Assembly (NCBI GenBank): GCA_022925895.1
Contig: JAKSYS010000080.1
Coordinates: 62,001 to 126,000 of the forward strand
Length of the DNA: 64,000 bases
From: Fragilaria crotonensis
Lineage: Eukaryota; Bacillariophyta; Fragilariophyceae; Fragilariales; Fragilariaceae
Direction of reading: 5' to 3'
This document shows, piece after piece, positions 1 to 11,592 of the stretch. Below the pieces are notes generated by a model, which searched no databases, was not told where the DNA came from, and saw only the letters and a program-made list of their open reading frames with translations. Position numbers and translations under genes: made by a program. Each line of letters starts with the position of its first letter. The first letter of the stretch is position 1.

Positions 1-3000
1 GGGAGTGCCCCAAGTAAGAGTTCATCGAGGCCTTCTTCATCCTCTTCCGCGGCCGGTAGAGTTGCTCAGAGTATGCGACCATCCAGTTCTGATGGACTGT
101 TCTCAACTCTAGCACAGACTACCGGTAGAATTAATGCTCACGGGTCTTCCGGTGCAGCGTTCTCCCCACAGCGAAACGCGGGCTTTGAACTGGCTGCAGC
201 TACAGCAGCTCATCAAGGAGTTGTGAATCAGCTCCACGCGCAGGCTCATGCGCATCAACTCCAACTTCAAGCTGCTGCGCTAAACCGCCTCACGCCTGCC
301 GGTGATTTGGCAAATTTCTTTGGAACGAGTTTGCATCAACGACAGGGCTTTCCCAGCCATGCAGATTGGGCAGCCCTAGGGAATGCAACCCAGGCATCGG
401 CAGGTCTCTTGCCATCTCGATCTTCTCGCTGCCCTTGGGTTAAGTCATCACCAGGCGGCTATGCTTGAGCTATCTGCAAGGGATAACGCTACACGGGCCA
501 TGCTCGCAAGGGAGCAACAAGCCTCTGCTGTACACGCTGCCGCAGTTCGTCAAGTGTCTGCCATGAGAGGCGGTGGTTCCATGTCGGGACTTTCTTCGCA
601 GCAAGCCGCCGCACTGATCAGCGCGCGGGCTAGTCAAACCGGGGCGGGCATATTCTCGACATCATCATCCTCACGGTTTGGCCAATTAGGTGGCCACTCA
701 GCAGCCAGTGCAGCAGCTATCTTGTCGTCGCCTGCTGCTGCTGCGTTGATCGGACAATCGCAGCTCTCAGTAGGAGCGATGTCAGGCCATCTGGCTTTGT
801 CTCAGCACGTGGATTCCAGGCCCAGTTCTCAGCACTCAATTTCATCGACGAAATCTACCAGAGGGAAGTCATCGTCTTCCAAGAATAGAAAAGAAAGCGC
901 CGAAGATACCGTGCAAGTCGAAGCAGCAGATCTTTCGATGTCAGGAAAATCTCAAAATGTGGAGAAAGGAAAGCACTCTGGCTCAAAACGAAAGGTGTCG
1001 GAGCTGGCTCCAAGCAGTCAAACGAGCGACCAGGAAACGGATAGCGTACAAGACGAGAAAATGGCAGCTCACGAACCGAGCGACGAGAACAACATTAGCA
1101 TTGCGCAACAATCAGGTGCAGACAGTCCTCCCAGAAAGAGGTTGCCATCGACGGCTACCCGGACTGAATCCCCAAAGCAGGATTCTACAATTACGTCACC
1201 TAACCATGCTCCCTTCCTCACGGCCTGCGATGGGGATGAATGTGCTTCCGCAATCCCAGATGATGTTCCTTCCCCGCAAGCAACTGGCGGAATGCAGTTC
1301 TCTGCACCTCCGGTTCCGCCTTCCCTGGACCCGCAGGTGGCGGCCTGCACACTCGACGGCAGAATCCATGTCGCCATCAGCAATCTCTTCCTCCCGTCCG
1401 GCCAGCTTTGCTCGGTTTCTAAAGCTTCGGTCTTCCTTGAATACATACAGGCCGTGGCTTCAGCAGTTCCGATTCCCAAGGCGTTGGTGAGCAATCCTCT
1501 GAAGGAGCGCCTTAACATCCAAAGCTTGAAGTTGTCCAGTAATGGTGGCCACACTCCGTCAATTCCTCGCGATGTTGTTACAGCGATAGTTTTGGTCTGG
1601 CTCTGGGTCCAACACAAGGATAGTTTCCAAAGAGCATTTGCAAAAAGCGGACGAATCGACGTTGATCCTGAGTGCAAGTGGCTCATCCAAGCAGCTGTAG
1701 ATGCCGCGTCAAGGGCTCTTGTGTCGGAGCTAGCAGAGGCGTTGCAGAATGGTGGGTTATTGGCGTCCGCACTCTCGTCGGCGAGAAACAAAGGTGGCTC
1801 TGGATCAGTGAAGCAGACGGGTATTGAGCTAGATAGACACGCCGTAGCATCGATCACAGTGGATGCGAGGATCGCATCAATCGTAAGTGAAGCCTTGATG
1901 ACGGAATTGTGCATCGATGAGGAGGTGGATACGATACTGCCGATCTACGAAGATGCCGTTCAACTTTTAGACGGGATGCGAGAGCTTGCACTGAAAGCCA
2001 AGTGCAGAGAGCGTGTACTCTTAGCGGCAGTCATAGCTCAACGGGCAACGATGTCGGAAACGTTTGCTGATGCTTATGTCAGCTCAATGGTGCGTGGTGG
2101 AGAAGCACTCGGTCACGGCGAACTTTTCGAAATGGTGCAGGATGAAATAACTTCAACGTCGACCATGATGCCTTACGACATTTTCTCTGACGAAACAAGG
2201 GCTTGGGAGGATCCCTGTAGACCTGCAAATGGTTTTACCTCCAACCTGAGTGGAGAAGATCTCGTTAGACGAGCTCATGCACGTGCAATGATAATCAAAT
2301 CACTGAAGAAAATGCAAGATCGCAACCGCATCAAAGGTGGAACATCTGACTCAGGACCGTACGCTGAACGCCCTCACTTGCAAGGGCAAACCTTGCTCGA
2401 AGCGAAGGCCGTTCAACGCACACAAAGCGGTTCGTTGAAGCGGCGGACATCAGTTTCTTTGCCTGAACAACCAGCACGCGTCTGGACAGGCGCTGGTCAA
2501 ACAAACAGCGTACACCAGTACAACCCACAGCACGTCTCCACGCCCTTGTTCTGGGACACCACCTCCATCGAGAACATGCCTTACGGTCAACATTCCCATT
2601 CGTATCGGCCTTGTGCATTGTCCTTGAGCAGTCCAGAGTTGATGAAGGGGGAGGCAGCGGGCAACGATCAGAGAGCGCGCAGTGCCTCCTCTACCATCAC
2701 GTCTTCTCAGCAAGGGCTGCAAGGCGATGCGACCAGCAGCGGTACATCCCTCCGACGAAGCACGGAAGAGGTTGATTGGGCGGACGTCGCGAAGGCTTTC
2801 GTGACAGTTGATCTGGCAGAGGGATCTATACCTCGAGACGACGAGCGTCGAAGGCGAGTTCACCTGGCCATCAACAAGCTCGAAACCGTTTGAGCACAAC
2901 CATCTTTGCTCCATTCTGCAATCGCGTCGATGATTCGGTTATTGTGAATGGAGAGAGTGATTCTGGAGAAGAGGATCTTAGAGATGAAACCATTCTCAGG

Positions 3001-3117
3001 AGACATCAAGTTGTTCTTGATAGCATGAAGGAGAGGCTCGATAAATTCATGGAGGGTCGCACCACCGCAGGCCAGCGCGCACGGCAACGAGCTCAGGCTC
3101 GCGCCGCGGAAAAGTAG
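1..3117 (+). CDS. Large Ser/Ala/Gln-rich protein of unknown function, 5' end outside window
   Basis: The reading frame is already open at base 1, with a serine-rich stretch before the first ATG at 73, so the gene begins upstream. It runs in frame 1 to about 410, then continues in frame 2 (about 410-2887). The frame change needs one extra base or an intron of length 3n+1; I could not settle which. A short intron at 2888-2955 (68 nt, GT to AG) would join the end of frame 2 to a C-terminal exon 2956-3117, which is acidic and then basic and reads as genuine coding sequence. The N-terminal third is low-complexity (Ser, Ala, Gln, His), followed by a charged serine-rich linker. The region from about 1330 to 2220 is the most globular, with predicted helices. 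The C-terminal tail is rich in Arg/Gln/Ala. No domain is recognised. A nuclear or scaffold role would be a guess from composition only. Confidence 0.7.
2888..2955 (+). other. Probable 68-nt intron in the Ser/Ala-rich gene
   Basis: A GT at 2888 and an AG at 2954-2955 are both at phase 0. Removing this segment avoids the TGA just after 2890 and joins the long frame to a further 53 codons rich in charged residues (start SDSGEEDL). The pyrimidine tract is weak, so this is a moderate call. Confidence 0.45.
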
Positions 3118-3950
3118 AGGCCGTGAAGACAAAGGAGTGGTCGATGACATGCTCGATAAATCGCAGGTCAGCGCGCCAGGCTTCGAAGTTAAGCTCGTCC
3201 TGCGGGCTGGTAGCTGCTCCAATACGCCATGATTTGGTTGTTGGCGCTTGAGGAATCAGCAAGAGTTGGCGAACCATAGTTGCATCAGAGATGCGAAGTC
3301 TTGAGTCGCAATGAATTCCCGCATACTACTAGTTGTACCGTACTGCGAGTCTGCATGTGTTCCATCGTCACACATCTCTATAGTATTCAGTGCAGTACAG
3401 CACAAAGTGTCATCGGACATTTTCACGGTATTCAAGAAATATCAAAGTCACACATTCTAGTAGGGTTGAGGACAAACGTTCTTTTGACCAGTTTTGCTCT
3501 TTGGAAACGTTGTTCCTGTACGTGCTGCTGCTGCACGGGTTGAGGACGAAAGGATGTGATGGTTCAAGGTTGAAACGAAACGAAATAGCACTTTGCAGTA
3601 CTTTCCTGTCCTCGCAGTAATATCATTGGCACAGGTAAGGGAATGCGAATGCTCTTCTGATTGGAAGTAGATCGAGAAACATGAAAATACGCTTTCTGGT
3701 CTCTAACAATATGATCGGTGGTGCGCAGCAACACATCGTCTTTCTTTTTACACAGTGCATAGAATTCTTTGCATATTGTTCTATATGCCATCTTACCTTC
3801 ACAATGTGTATCTTCCTAAAGAAAAGGAGCTGAAACAAACTGCTAGTCTTAGGAGGCGACAGCGAATCTTGGCCATCATGCTTGTTCTTCTTGCGACGCG
3901 GAAAATGAGGGAATCGACCAGGATTGCTCGAACGCGCGTTGCGCGTCGAC

Positions 3951-3980
3951 TGTACTGTACTGTACTGTACTGTACTGTAC
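3951..3980. repeat. Microsatellite TGTAC x 6
   Basis: Six perfect head-to-tail copies of TGTAC lie immediately before the hairpin at 3981. The same pentamer is scattered through other intergenic regions of the window. Confidence 0.95.
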
Positions 3981-4007
3981 TTTTGCTACATGTTACATGT
4001 AGCAAAA
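3981..4007. repeat. Perfect 12-bp inverted repeat with 3-nt loop
   Basis: TTTTGCTACATG (3981-3992) is followed by TTA and then by its exact reverse complement CATGTAGCAAAA (3996-4007). As DNA or RNA this would fold into a tight hairpin. It is followed by AT-poor sequence rather than a T run on either strand that would suggest a classical terminator. Confidence 0.9.
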
Positions 4008-4444
4008 TGCCTAATGCAAAATGCACGATGTGTTCAGTACTTGTATTCTTCTATTCGTGTACTGTATTCGTGTATTGCTGCTGTTCGACAGAGTACAAGT
4101 AGTACGGTAGTACGAATACTTGAACTCCAGTAGAGTAGATAGCTACTCTTCTTACAACTGTACTGTTGAACTCCAGCTACCGGTACTACTAACCCAGAGT
4201 CGAAGTATCAAGCATGAATGCGTTGTCAGCCAGGAAGCCAGGAGTATTGTACTTGTAGTACGATACAACATTCATTTCTTCCGTGAACAGCGTAACTTGA
4301 GCACCGGGAATTGTGCACGAAATTTCCGAAATGTAGCTTATCCACCACGTGTTTCGACTTTAGCGATGTGCAAGATTCCTTTTTTTCTTGCAACTCTGTT
4401 CCTTAAAATTACAGTCCAAACAAGATCCACCATTGAATATAATT

Positions 4445-4864
4445 ATGACCAATGACAAGGACGATGGTCAAGCAACACCGCCCAGGCAACCAATTCAAGA
4501 ACCAGCACCATTGGAAGCACCACCGCCACCATTGCCTCCACAAAGGCAAAGGCACTTCAAAATTCTTGAGAAGCTTGCTTCTTTTGTCCGCAATGTGAGG
4601 AGGAAGATGGGCGAAGGGTTGTCACAACATGCCGCGTGTGAGGATCTCAACATCCATCGCGGCATATGGGTGAAGCAGCTTGGAGACTTTGGGCAAGAAC
4701 AAAATAACAAGTCAAGGAGCCTGTGTCGAGGACGAATCTCATCTCTGGCACCATTCCAAAATGAGTTACTTTGCTTAATTTTTGAACTTCGCAAACAGGG
4801 CATGGCAGTGTCCATTTCCATAGTGAAGATTAAAGCAGCGCAATTGTCTACAGAATTTGCGTAA
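4445..4864 (+). pseudogene. N-terminal helix-turn-helix fragment of a transposase
   Basis: A 139-residue frame starting at the ATG at 4445. It has a proline-rich N-terminus and then a basic helical segment. It ends in a pattern (G-AVS-I--IK-KA--LS-EF) recalling the DNA-binding helix-turn-helix of Tc5/pogo-type and related transposases. The frame stops at 4864 and the downstream sequence continues in broken frames. It lies about 0.6 kb before remnants of a PIF/Harbinger-type DDE domain and is probably part of the same dead element. The family assignment of this piece is by recall of motif style and is moderate. Confidence 0.45.
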
Positions 4865-5151
4865 AAATTGGAAGTTGTGCAGTACAATGCTGCATGAGGC
4901 TCGTTCATATAGAGCCTCTTTTTTGTGGAGGTCTGCAAATCCCGCAAAAAAAGCTGCAACGTCAGCGCAAATTCAAAAAACTTGCGGAGGGCTTCCAGGG
5001 TCATAACCCCCGCAACTCAGATCTTTGGATGTGCGGGGGTTATGGGTTCAAAGGGATCAGAATGACTCCGCAAGCTGGTGCTGACCATCAATTCATGTTT
5101 CACGAAATCGTTTTTGCAAATTCTCGAGCGTGCAAGGGATTATGACTGTAA

Positions 5152-6290
5152 ATGTCGTGCACAGTTCATAGTAACAATCAGTTCTTGGCAGCAATGAAAA
5201 TAGCAGGTGGTACATTTGCATCCTTTGTTGCAAGGCTTACTGCTACAACCTCTTTATTGGAAGAAATGAGATCAAAGAAGAACAGGAGGAATAAAAGAAG
5301 TGAGCAATCTCCCTCCATATTTGATCAGCGCCTACATTGGGAGGCGTTTTTGTCAAAGCATGCTGGCAGACCAAATCTGAGACGGCACCTACAAATGTCA
5401 GAAGACTCTTTTATTTGATTACTGTCTTTAGTCAGGGAGAAGTTGGAGATTGATCGACACATGGGAAGTCTGAGAGGTGGTCCAATACTTCCAGAATGAC
5501 GCCTCTATGCATGTTTGCGGTATCTGGCTGGTGGGTCATATTCGGATATCAAATTTTCACCGGTATGTCTGTTGCATTGCTTTATCGTGTTGTTTGGAAA
5601 TGCATTGATGCTATCAATGAATGTGATGACTTGGCTGTTAAACTTCCAAAAACATTGGAAGAAGTCAAAGAGGCTTTGAGGGGATTTGAAACGATAAGCA
5701 CGCACGAAGGATCTATATGGAATTGTGTCAGTGTCATCGATAGATACCACTTACAAATTCAGACGCCATCAAAAAAGGAGGAATAGAACGTACAATCCTT
5801 TTTCTCTGGTCATTACCAGACACATGGCCTTAACAATCCTTTTTCTCTGGTCATTACCAGACACATGGCCTTAACATACAGGCATACAGGCCGCATGTGA
5901 CCATCATTGTCGCTTCACTTCCCTTGGTGTTGCAGGACCTGAAGTGATTGGGGATCGAGATGCGATCAAAATGGTGAAATTAGGTTCGTCGGTCGAAGGT
6001 CTTCCTGGCCTCTATTGTGCTATTGGCGATTGTGCCTACACTGCAAGTGAACACCTCATACTACCCATCTATAGGGGTGAGATGGCCCAGCGAAGTGACA
6101 ACTTCAATTTTTTTTCGAGTCAGCTTCGCATCCGAATTGAAATGGCATTCGGGCTCATGGTGAAAAAGTGGGGAATTCTCGCTTGACCGCTCTCAATTAA
6201 GATGATAAAGATGAAGAGGTTGATGGTAGCAATTGCACGGCTTCACAATTTTGTATCAACGAGCGCCTCCAAGCAAAGCAACACAATAAT
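5152..6290 (+). pseudogene. Degenerate PIF/Harbinger-type DDE transposase
   Basis: Several frames together read as a Harbinger (DDE_4-like) nuclease. 5496-5786 has a 'GMSVALLYRVVWKCID' style helix and then VIDRYHLQIQTPSKKE, matching the first catalytic Asp region, with Gly replaced by Arg next to the Asp. The segment after an in-frame TAG (about 5785) reads SFFSGHYQTHGLN. 5944-6186 has GDRDAI (second Asp region), GDCAYT, and RIRIEMAFG (the Glu region). Frame continuity is lost at the TAG, at a 41-bp tandem duplication (5793-5874) and again after 6186. The element therefore cannot encode an active protein as written. Terminal inverted repeats were not found. Confidence 0.75.
5793..5874 (+). 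repeat. 41-bp tandem duplication inside the dead transposase
   Basis: Two identical adjacent 41-bp copies (5793-5833 and 5834-5874), each beginning CAATCCTTTTTCTCTGG, in the DDE region. Because 41 is not a multiple of three, the second copy shifts the reading frame. It may be replication slippage or an assembly artefact. Confidence 0.9.
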
Positions 6291-7189
6291 CACTGTCTTT
6301 ATTTGCCATCGGCGTCAAAGTAGGAGACTAAGCAAAGAAGTGGTTAGGGTGGAATCGTAAAAGAAAGGTTTGTTGGCAGAAGATTCTCAGACTGAAATTG
6401 AAAGTGCCCACTGATAAGTATGACATCATAGCTTCTTGTCACTACTAAGGAACTATGCAGACCAGCACTAACTAACGAGTGGATGAAGCATCGTCAAGAT
6501 ACTAGCGCCACGTACGGTACTCTATTTGAAGATGACAAATATAATGTCAAAGTTGATGGTCTGGCAACGGCAGTCCACTCCAAGCCAAGAGCAGCACCAA
6601 TGCTGATGATGATGGACGATAATCCCTCCTTGCAATTTCGATCATCATCGTCGCTCCAGTGCACTTCTAGCTAAGGAAAGGTGATGAGCATATCAGATAT
6701 CACATAACTGGGAGCTACCTCAAAGATTACTTGCAACGTCGACATTTATGAAGTGAAGCGGTCTGGCAAATGGTTGATCAGACTGCCTTTGGCAGACATT
6801 TCAGATTTGCTTCCTGGCACATCAATCAAGGCAGCTGAAATTTGTTCAGGGAAAATGCTCATTGGATGGCAATCTGCTCTTCAGGGGTTCCATCCCACCA
6901 GCAATTCTTGATGACACTGGGAGGAATGTTGCTGGCTGATTATGACAAGGTAGACCTGTTACCAGCTGGAAGAAGTTGCACACACAAGGCACTGACAGCA
7001 ATCTGCTGATAAGACGTTTGCTTGCGAAAGGTGCAAATCAGCCGGGTTCAGAGGAAGAAGATTTCGGGAACAATGATGCTGAAGCATGTTCTACTGCCTT
7101 CGTTTGTTCAATGATGCCCTGATTTGACTGTCATCTGCCTGTACTCTTTGGCTGGTTATGTTGCGTTGCTGCTGGTGGTGATTAGTGCA
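6291..7189. other. Non-coding stretch, probably transposon debris
   Basis: No supported gene. The short frame at 6483-6674 has no recognisable features. The right edge grades into a copia integrase relic, so part of this stretch may be decayed retrotransposon sequence. Confidence 0.5.
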
Positions 7190-7450
7190 CATTAATTGTG
7201 TTTGGCCAAGGAGTTCTGTTCAAGTTAGCATTGTTTTCTTGAGTGAAGTCATCATGGAAAGTTGTAGTGCTCTCCTTAGGGAGGCAATCCAGCTAATTAG
7301 ATTGCCAGGTGCTGAGACAATGAAGTGGAAGGCTGATTTGGTAGTTGTGGTGATGCCATTGCTAAGAAAGGCGTTTCACATTAAGTTAAGATGAAGAACT
7401 TGTCGATAGAAGCTTTAGTGGCACGACCTCCACATCTGCCCACTCGGAAT
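7190..7450 (-). mobile_element. Relic of a copia integrase, related to the full-length element
   Basis: The plus strand shows GGCCAAGGAGTTCTGT followed by a similar order of motifs (ATGGAA..., ...TTGCCAGGTG.TG.GACAATGAA, ATTA.GT.AAGATGAAG). This closely parallels 45860-46045 inside the young retrotransposon, where the minus strand encodes the start of the integrase core. Spacing is conserved but there are many substitutions and small indels, so this is an old fragment. Only about 260 bp align clearly by eye. Confidence 0.7.
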
Positions 7451-8119
7451 TTGTGTACAATACTGGTGTCTCTTATGAAGTGCATGGAGGGCATGGCCAA
7501 GTCACCTTGCAATCACTGTTGAAAGCACATCAGAAGGTGCGTAATGGTGAGCTTTCCTTTACATGGCGAGATTTAGGCAGTTAATGGTGATAATATGGTT
7601 GCTTTTAACAATATTATTGTTATAACTGACATTTACATAGGTAAATCATACACGTGTATGGGGCATATGTACTAATGCGTAGCTAGATATCGGCATGTCT
7701 TCTTATTTAATGCAACATTGAAGGTTTGTTCATAAATTTTACATTTTATAGATGTAACATTTGAAAACTTTTGCTGTTCGCTTTGGACATTTGTGATGTA
7801 GTATGGAACATTGGATTGTAATTTTACATTTTATTTTCTTATTTAACGACATGCACCGGCGATTGTGCGCATATTTTACCGCCAATTCTGCCATTTGATT
7901 TGGATCTTGCGCGCTTTAAAATTTTCCACTGAACGTAAAGTTTAAATGTGTAACCATGCTTTGTACCCACTCAAAATTTCATGTCATTGTTTCACACGAG
8001 TATGTATCTTGCAAACGTTTTGCTGTTAAGTATTCACTCTTGTAATTGTATTTGTCCAGTCACATAAATGGTTTTTTTCACAATCATCGATTCACTTTTG
8101 ACTTTCAAGAACTGCTTTC
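7451..8119. other. AT-rich non-coding stretch before the transposase gene
   Basis: No gene seen. It is AT-rich with several ACATTT/TTTACA motifs. It presumably includes the 5' flank and possibly the terminal region of the DNA transposon that follows, but I could not identify a terminal inverted repeat. Confidence 0.45.
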
Positions 8120-11100
8120 ATGTCATCGGTGCCAACTGGTGGTAGTGTTCGTTGTGCATGTTGCAATGCAGCTTTCCATCGACTGTCCAGTCACCTTTCT
8201 TGGAATGCACGTTGTGCCGCTTTCTACGATAGCTTGCCATCAGATATGGTCAACAACGGAGTTCTTGATGACGTGCACAGACCTGATGCTTCAGATTGCA
8301 ACGAGGAATGTGATACCGCTGGTGCAGGACAATCAAGAAAAAATTCTAGGCGTGAAACAACAGTTGACAAACCAATTGATGACCATAACAATGAAGGGTT
8401 TGATGACGACTTTGGTATGATGTCTGATGGTGATGTCTCTGTATGTAACAGCAGTGAAGAATCAGAGGATGAGAGCGAGGACAATGAGATCCCTGATGGG
8501 ATCATTTTGGACTTGTACGAGGAAATGCAGGAGTTACGATTGAATCCATTCGGTTTGGACAGGTTCTCTGGTGAAGAAAAGGTACATATAGAGTTATTGC
8601 ATCTACTGAAGGAACTAAAAGCGCCACTGAAAGCCTTTTCAGGCATTCTCAATTGGGCTGCAAAGGCAAATGGCCAGGGTCACATATTCCATCCCGACTG
8701 CCAACCTTCTCGCCGCAAGGTTGTCCATAACTTGTATTGTCGGTACAACATGAAGGGATTGATTCCGAAGGAGAAGTTGTTCTACCTCCCTTACTCCAGG
8801 AGGACAGTACCAATGATATATTTCGATGCCAGGGAAGTCTTCGCATCCCTACTCTCCTGCCCTTTGCTGAATCGTGATGAAAACTACCTATTCGATTCGC
8901 CAGAAAAGGATCCTTTCATTGGTCCCCCCAAATCATCGATGATTGGTGACATCAACACAGGACAGTGCTACCGAAAGACATACGAAGCCCTCGTGAAAAA
9001 TCCAGATGTCGATATGATTTTACCCACAATCGTGGCCATGGACAAGACACAGGTCGACACTTACGGTAGGCTTCAAATGGAGCCACTGACCATATCCCAT
9101 GGTCTTCTGAAGCACAGTGTTCGTTCGAAGCACACCGCAATGCGAATTCTTGGTTATGTTTGTCATAGCAGCCCTGCACACCAAACCAAGATGCAAGGCG
9201 GTGTTCCTGATACTGTTACACCGCGCCCATACCTGCCTGACGGCAGCGTGATTGCCCGTGTACCCCTGAAACCACTCCCAGGTTTGCCATGGGCAACATA
9301 TTTACTCAACGAGATGCACCTTCAGATTGAGTTCATCCTCGAAGTATCGGGATACCTTGACCTCCAACGTCACGGATTCAAGTGGAATCTCCATTACAAC
9401 GAGAGAGTGTATCCAGTGGTGCTGCACCCCTATATTCCCTTCATCATTGGGGATACCGAGGACACGATCGCCTCTGTGGGCATTACACTGCCCGATTTGA
9501 AAAGGTCAAGCAGCTTTGCCGTGTTTGCGAATGCCCCACACGTTTATCAGGGTACTCGAAGGCAAAGTTTAACCACAGGAAACCAGCAGCCATAAACCGA
9601 TTAATCGCTGGTGCCAACTCAGCTGTAAGTCAAGTAGGTGCCACCGCAAACCTGAACGCACTCAAAGACATGTCACAAAACTATCTGCGCAACGGCTTTG
9701 GCAGGGCTCGTTTCGGATCACACAATGAGCGCGGAATTTTTGGCGCATGCCCTGGTGAGATGTTGCACCTTGTATCGCTAGGTTGGTTCAAGTACTGCCT
9801 CGAAGCGTTCGCATCCCAAGCGGGGGCAAAATTCTGTGGCAGTGAAACGTTATGACGCGCTGTGTGCAAGAATTGGCACACAATTGTCAAGACATAGTGA
9901 TCGTGACCTCCCAGAATGAACTTTCCCAAGGGCTTCTCATCTGGTACAAATCTCATGGGTCACGAGATCACTGGATGCCTCCTGGTGAAGTTGTTTGCAC
10001 TTCATACCACCTCATTCAAGAACATATTCCCGACCAAGAAGAAGCCCCCCAAGAAGGTGATGGCGAAGCACACGAAGGTGAACCACATGAAGCCCAAGGC
10101 GAAGAAGGCGGGGGAGCCAGAAGGCAAGGCAAAGAAGAAGAAGGCGAAGAGCAAGGCAACGAAGAGCATCCCCACCCATCCCGATCACAATCTCCGCTTC
10201 GAATGCCATGTATCGGATTGGATATTGGCCGTGTCGTCACTCCTCCAGTGGCACCAGTGGATGAAGCAACCGGAAATGCCAAGGCATCAAGTCGTGAAGT
10301 CCAAATACGCAGTCCAGTGGCTCATGCGCAATGTTGCAAACATCTGTCCTCGACAAACTGGAATGGGAAACAACACGATCAAGAATCATCTGGTGTTACA
10401 CATTTGCGAAGATATTTTGGACCATGGTGTGCCCGAGAATGTGAACAGTGCCTACGCTGAATCTGCTCACATACCACTTTCCAAGATGACAGCCCGGAAC
10501 ACACAAAAAAGGGCGAAGACTTTCACGAAGCAAGCGGCAGAACGATATGTAGAGAACCTCGCCATTTCGTCAGCAGTTTATGACATGGAATGCGACCACG
10601 CCAGCATGGCGAGGGGAAGGTCAGCAGCGGCAGAGGACAGCAACACATCAGCAGATAAGTGGAAGCTTGGCGGCCGGAGGTTCACGATCTCATGGCCTCT
10701 TGGCGATGCACGTCCATCATTCCAGTGGTTTCGCAAGTATCCAGGGGATCATCCCCATGGAGACTCCCTGCAGGGGAAGGCAATGCATTACCTTGCAACG
10801 TATTGTTTGCCCCATACAGGGGATGGGGAGCTTCGGTGTAGCACAGAGTTCATCTCCGCTGAGGGACACAAATACAGGGCCCATCCAAGCATCTATGACG
10901 GTCAACCATGGCATGACCACGCCATGGTCGAGTGGCCAAACTATAAGTATCCCCATCCCCTCCCAGCCTTCATCCACACGTTCATTGACTTGCGAGACCT
11001 GCCTCCGATCACGAGGATCAACATCCCCGAAGTTGGACAAGAACCCATTAAAGCTGGCGTGTATGCACTGGTGCACTCATTCCTTGCCATCGACGAGGAA

Positions 11101-11565
11101 AACACCAGAATGGACAGCAACACCATGATTGGGCGTTACAAGATGTGGTACCACGATGAAGAAGCAACATACCCGATTTTATATCTGATCGACGTCAGAA
11201 ACATCGTGGGACCAACGATTGGAATTCGCGATGTTGACCCCACTGTTCGTGAACAAGACGAGTCTTTCCTCTTCCTCTTCCTAAGGAAAGAAGAGTGGGC
11301 ATCAGCGTGGGACACCATGATCACAAGCTGCCACAAAGACAGGCATAAACCAACTTTTGAGAAGGATTACGAAGTGAAGGTTCGTAATGAAAGAGATGGT
11401 GATCATGATGAAGACGAGGATAATGATGAAGACGAGGATGATGATGAAGATCAGGATGACAACGACGATGATGAAGGTGATGATGAGTCGGATGACGACG
11501 ACGAATCCGAAGTTGATATTGTTGCCATCAGGTCACATGAAACACGGAAGAAACAGCGAAGGTAG
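8120..11565 (+). pseudogene. Plavaka/CACTA-like transposase with two frame breaks
   Basis: The ATG at 8120 opens a frame whose start resembles a C-x2-C/H/C zinc-binding segment (CACCNAAFHRLSSHL, then C). An acidic linker follows. Near 9030-9140 comes the segment MILPTIVAMDKTQVDTYG, which matches the Plavaka-type transposase pattern (leucine-Pro...DKTQ), a relative of CACTA elements. Around 9459 the reading moves from frame 2 to frame 1 (one base missing), continuing as GHDRLCGHYT and a CRVCECP cysteine motif. Around 9845 it moves again to the frame of 9916-11565. That part has a lysine-rich linker, a conserved SAYAESAHIPLSKMTARN helix and a long Asp/Glu tail encoded by GAT/GAC-rich DNA. The two breaks make it inactive unless they are sequencing errors. 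Family assignment is from motif recall. Confidence 0.65.
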
Positions 11566-11592
11566 ATGTCATCTTTGCTATTAAAAGTGTTT

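Larger units (their letters stand above)
3118..4444. other. Intergenic stretch with GTAC repeats and a hairpin
   Basis: No supported gene. Short frames here lack any family signature. The stretch contains a 5-bp microsatellite and an adjoining hairpin near 3951-4007 (listed separately) and scattered AGTAC/GTACT palindromes from 4050 to 4260. Confidence 0.6.

Noticed and set aside
404-454. 51-nt GT-AG intron to explain the frame change in the first gene
   Set aside because: 51 is a multiple of three and would not change frame as needed. A one-base error or another intron is required.
1069-1914. Minus-strand 281-codon frame
   Set aside because: Shadow of the Ser/Ala-rich plus-strand gene, with no motif and no plausible start context.
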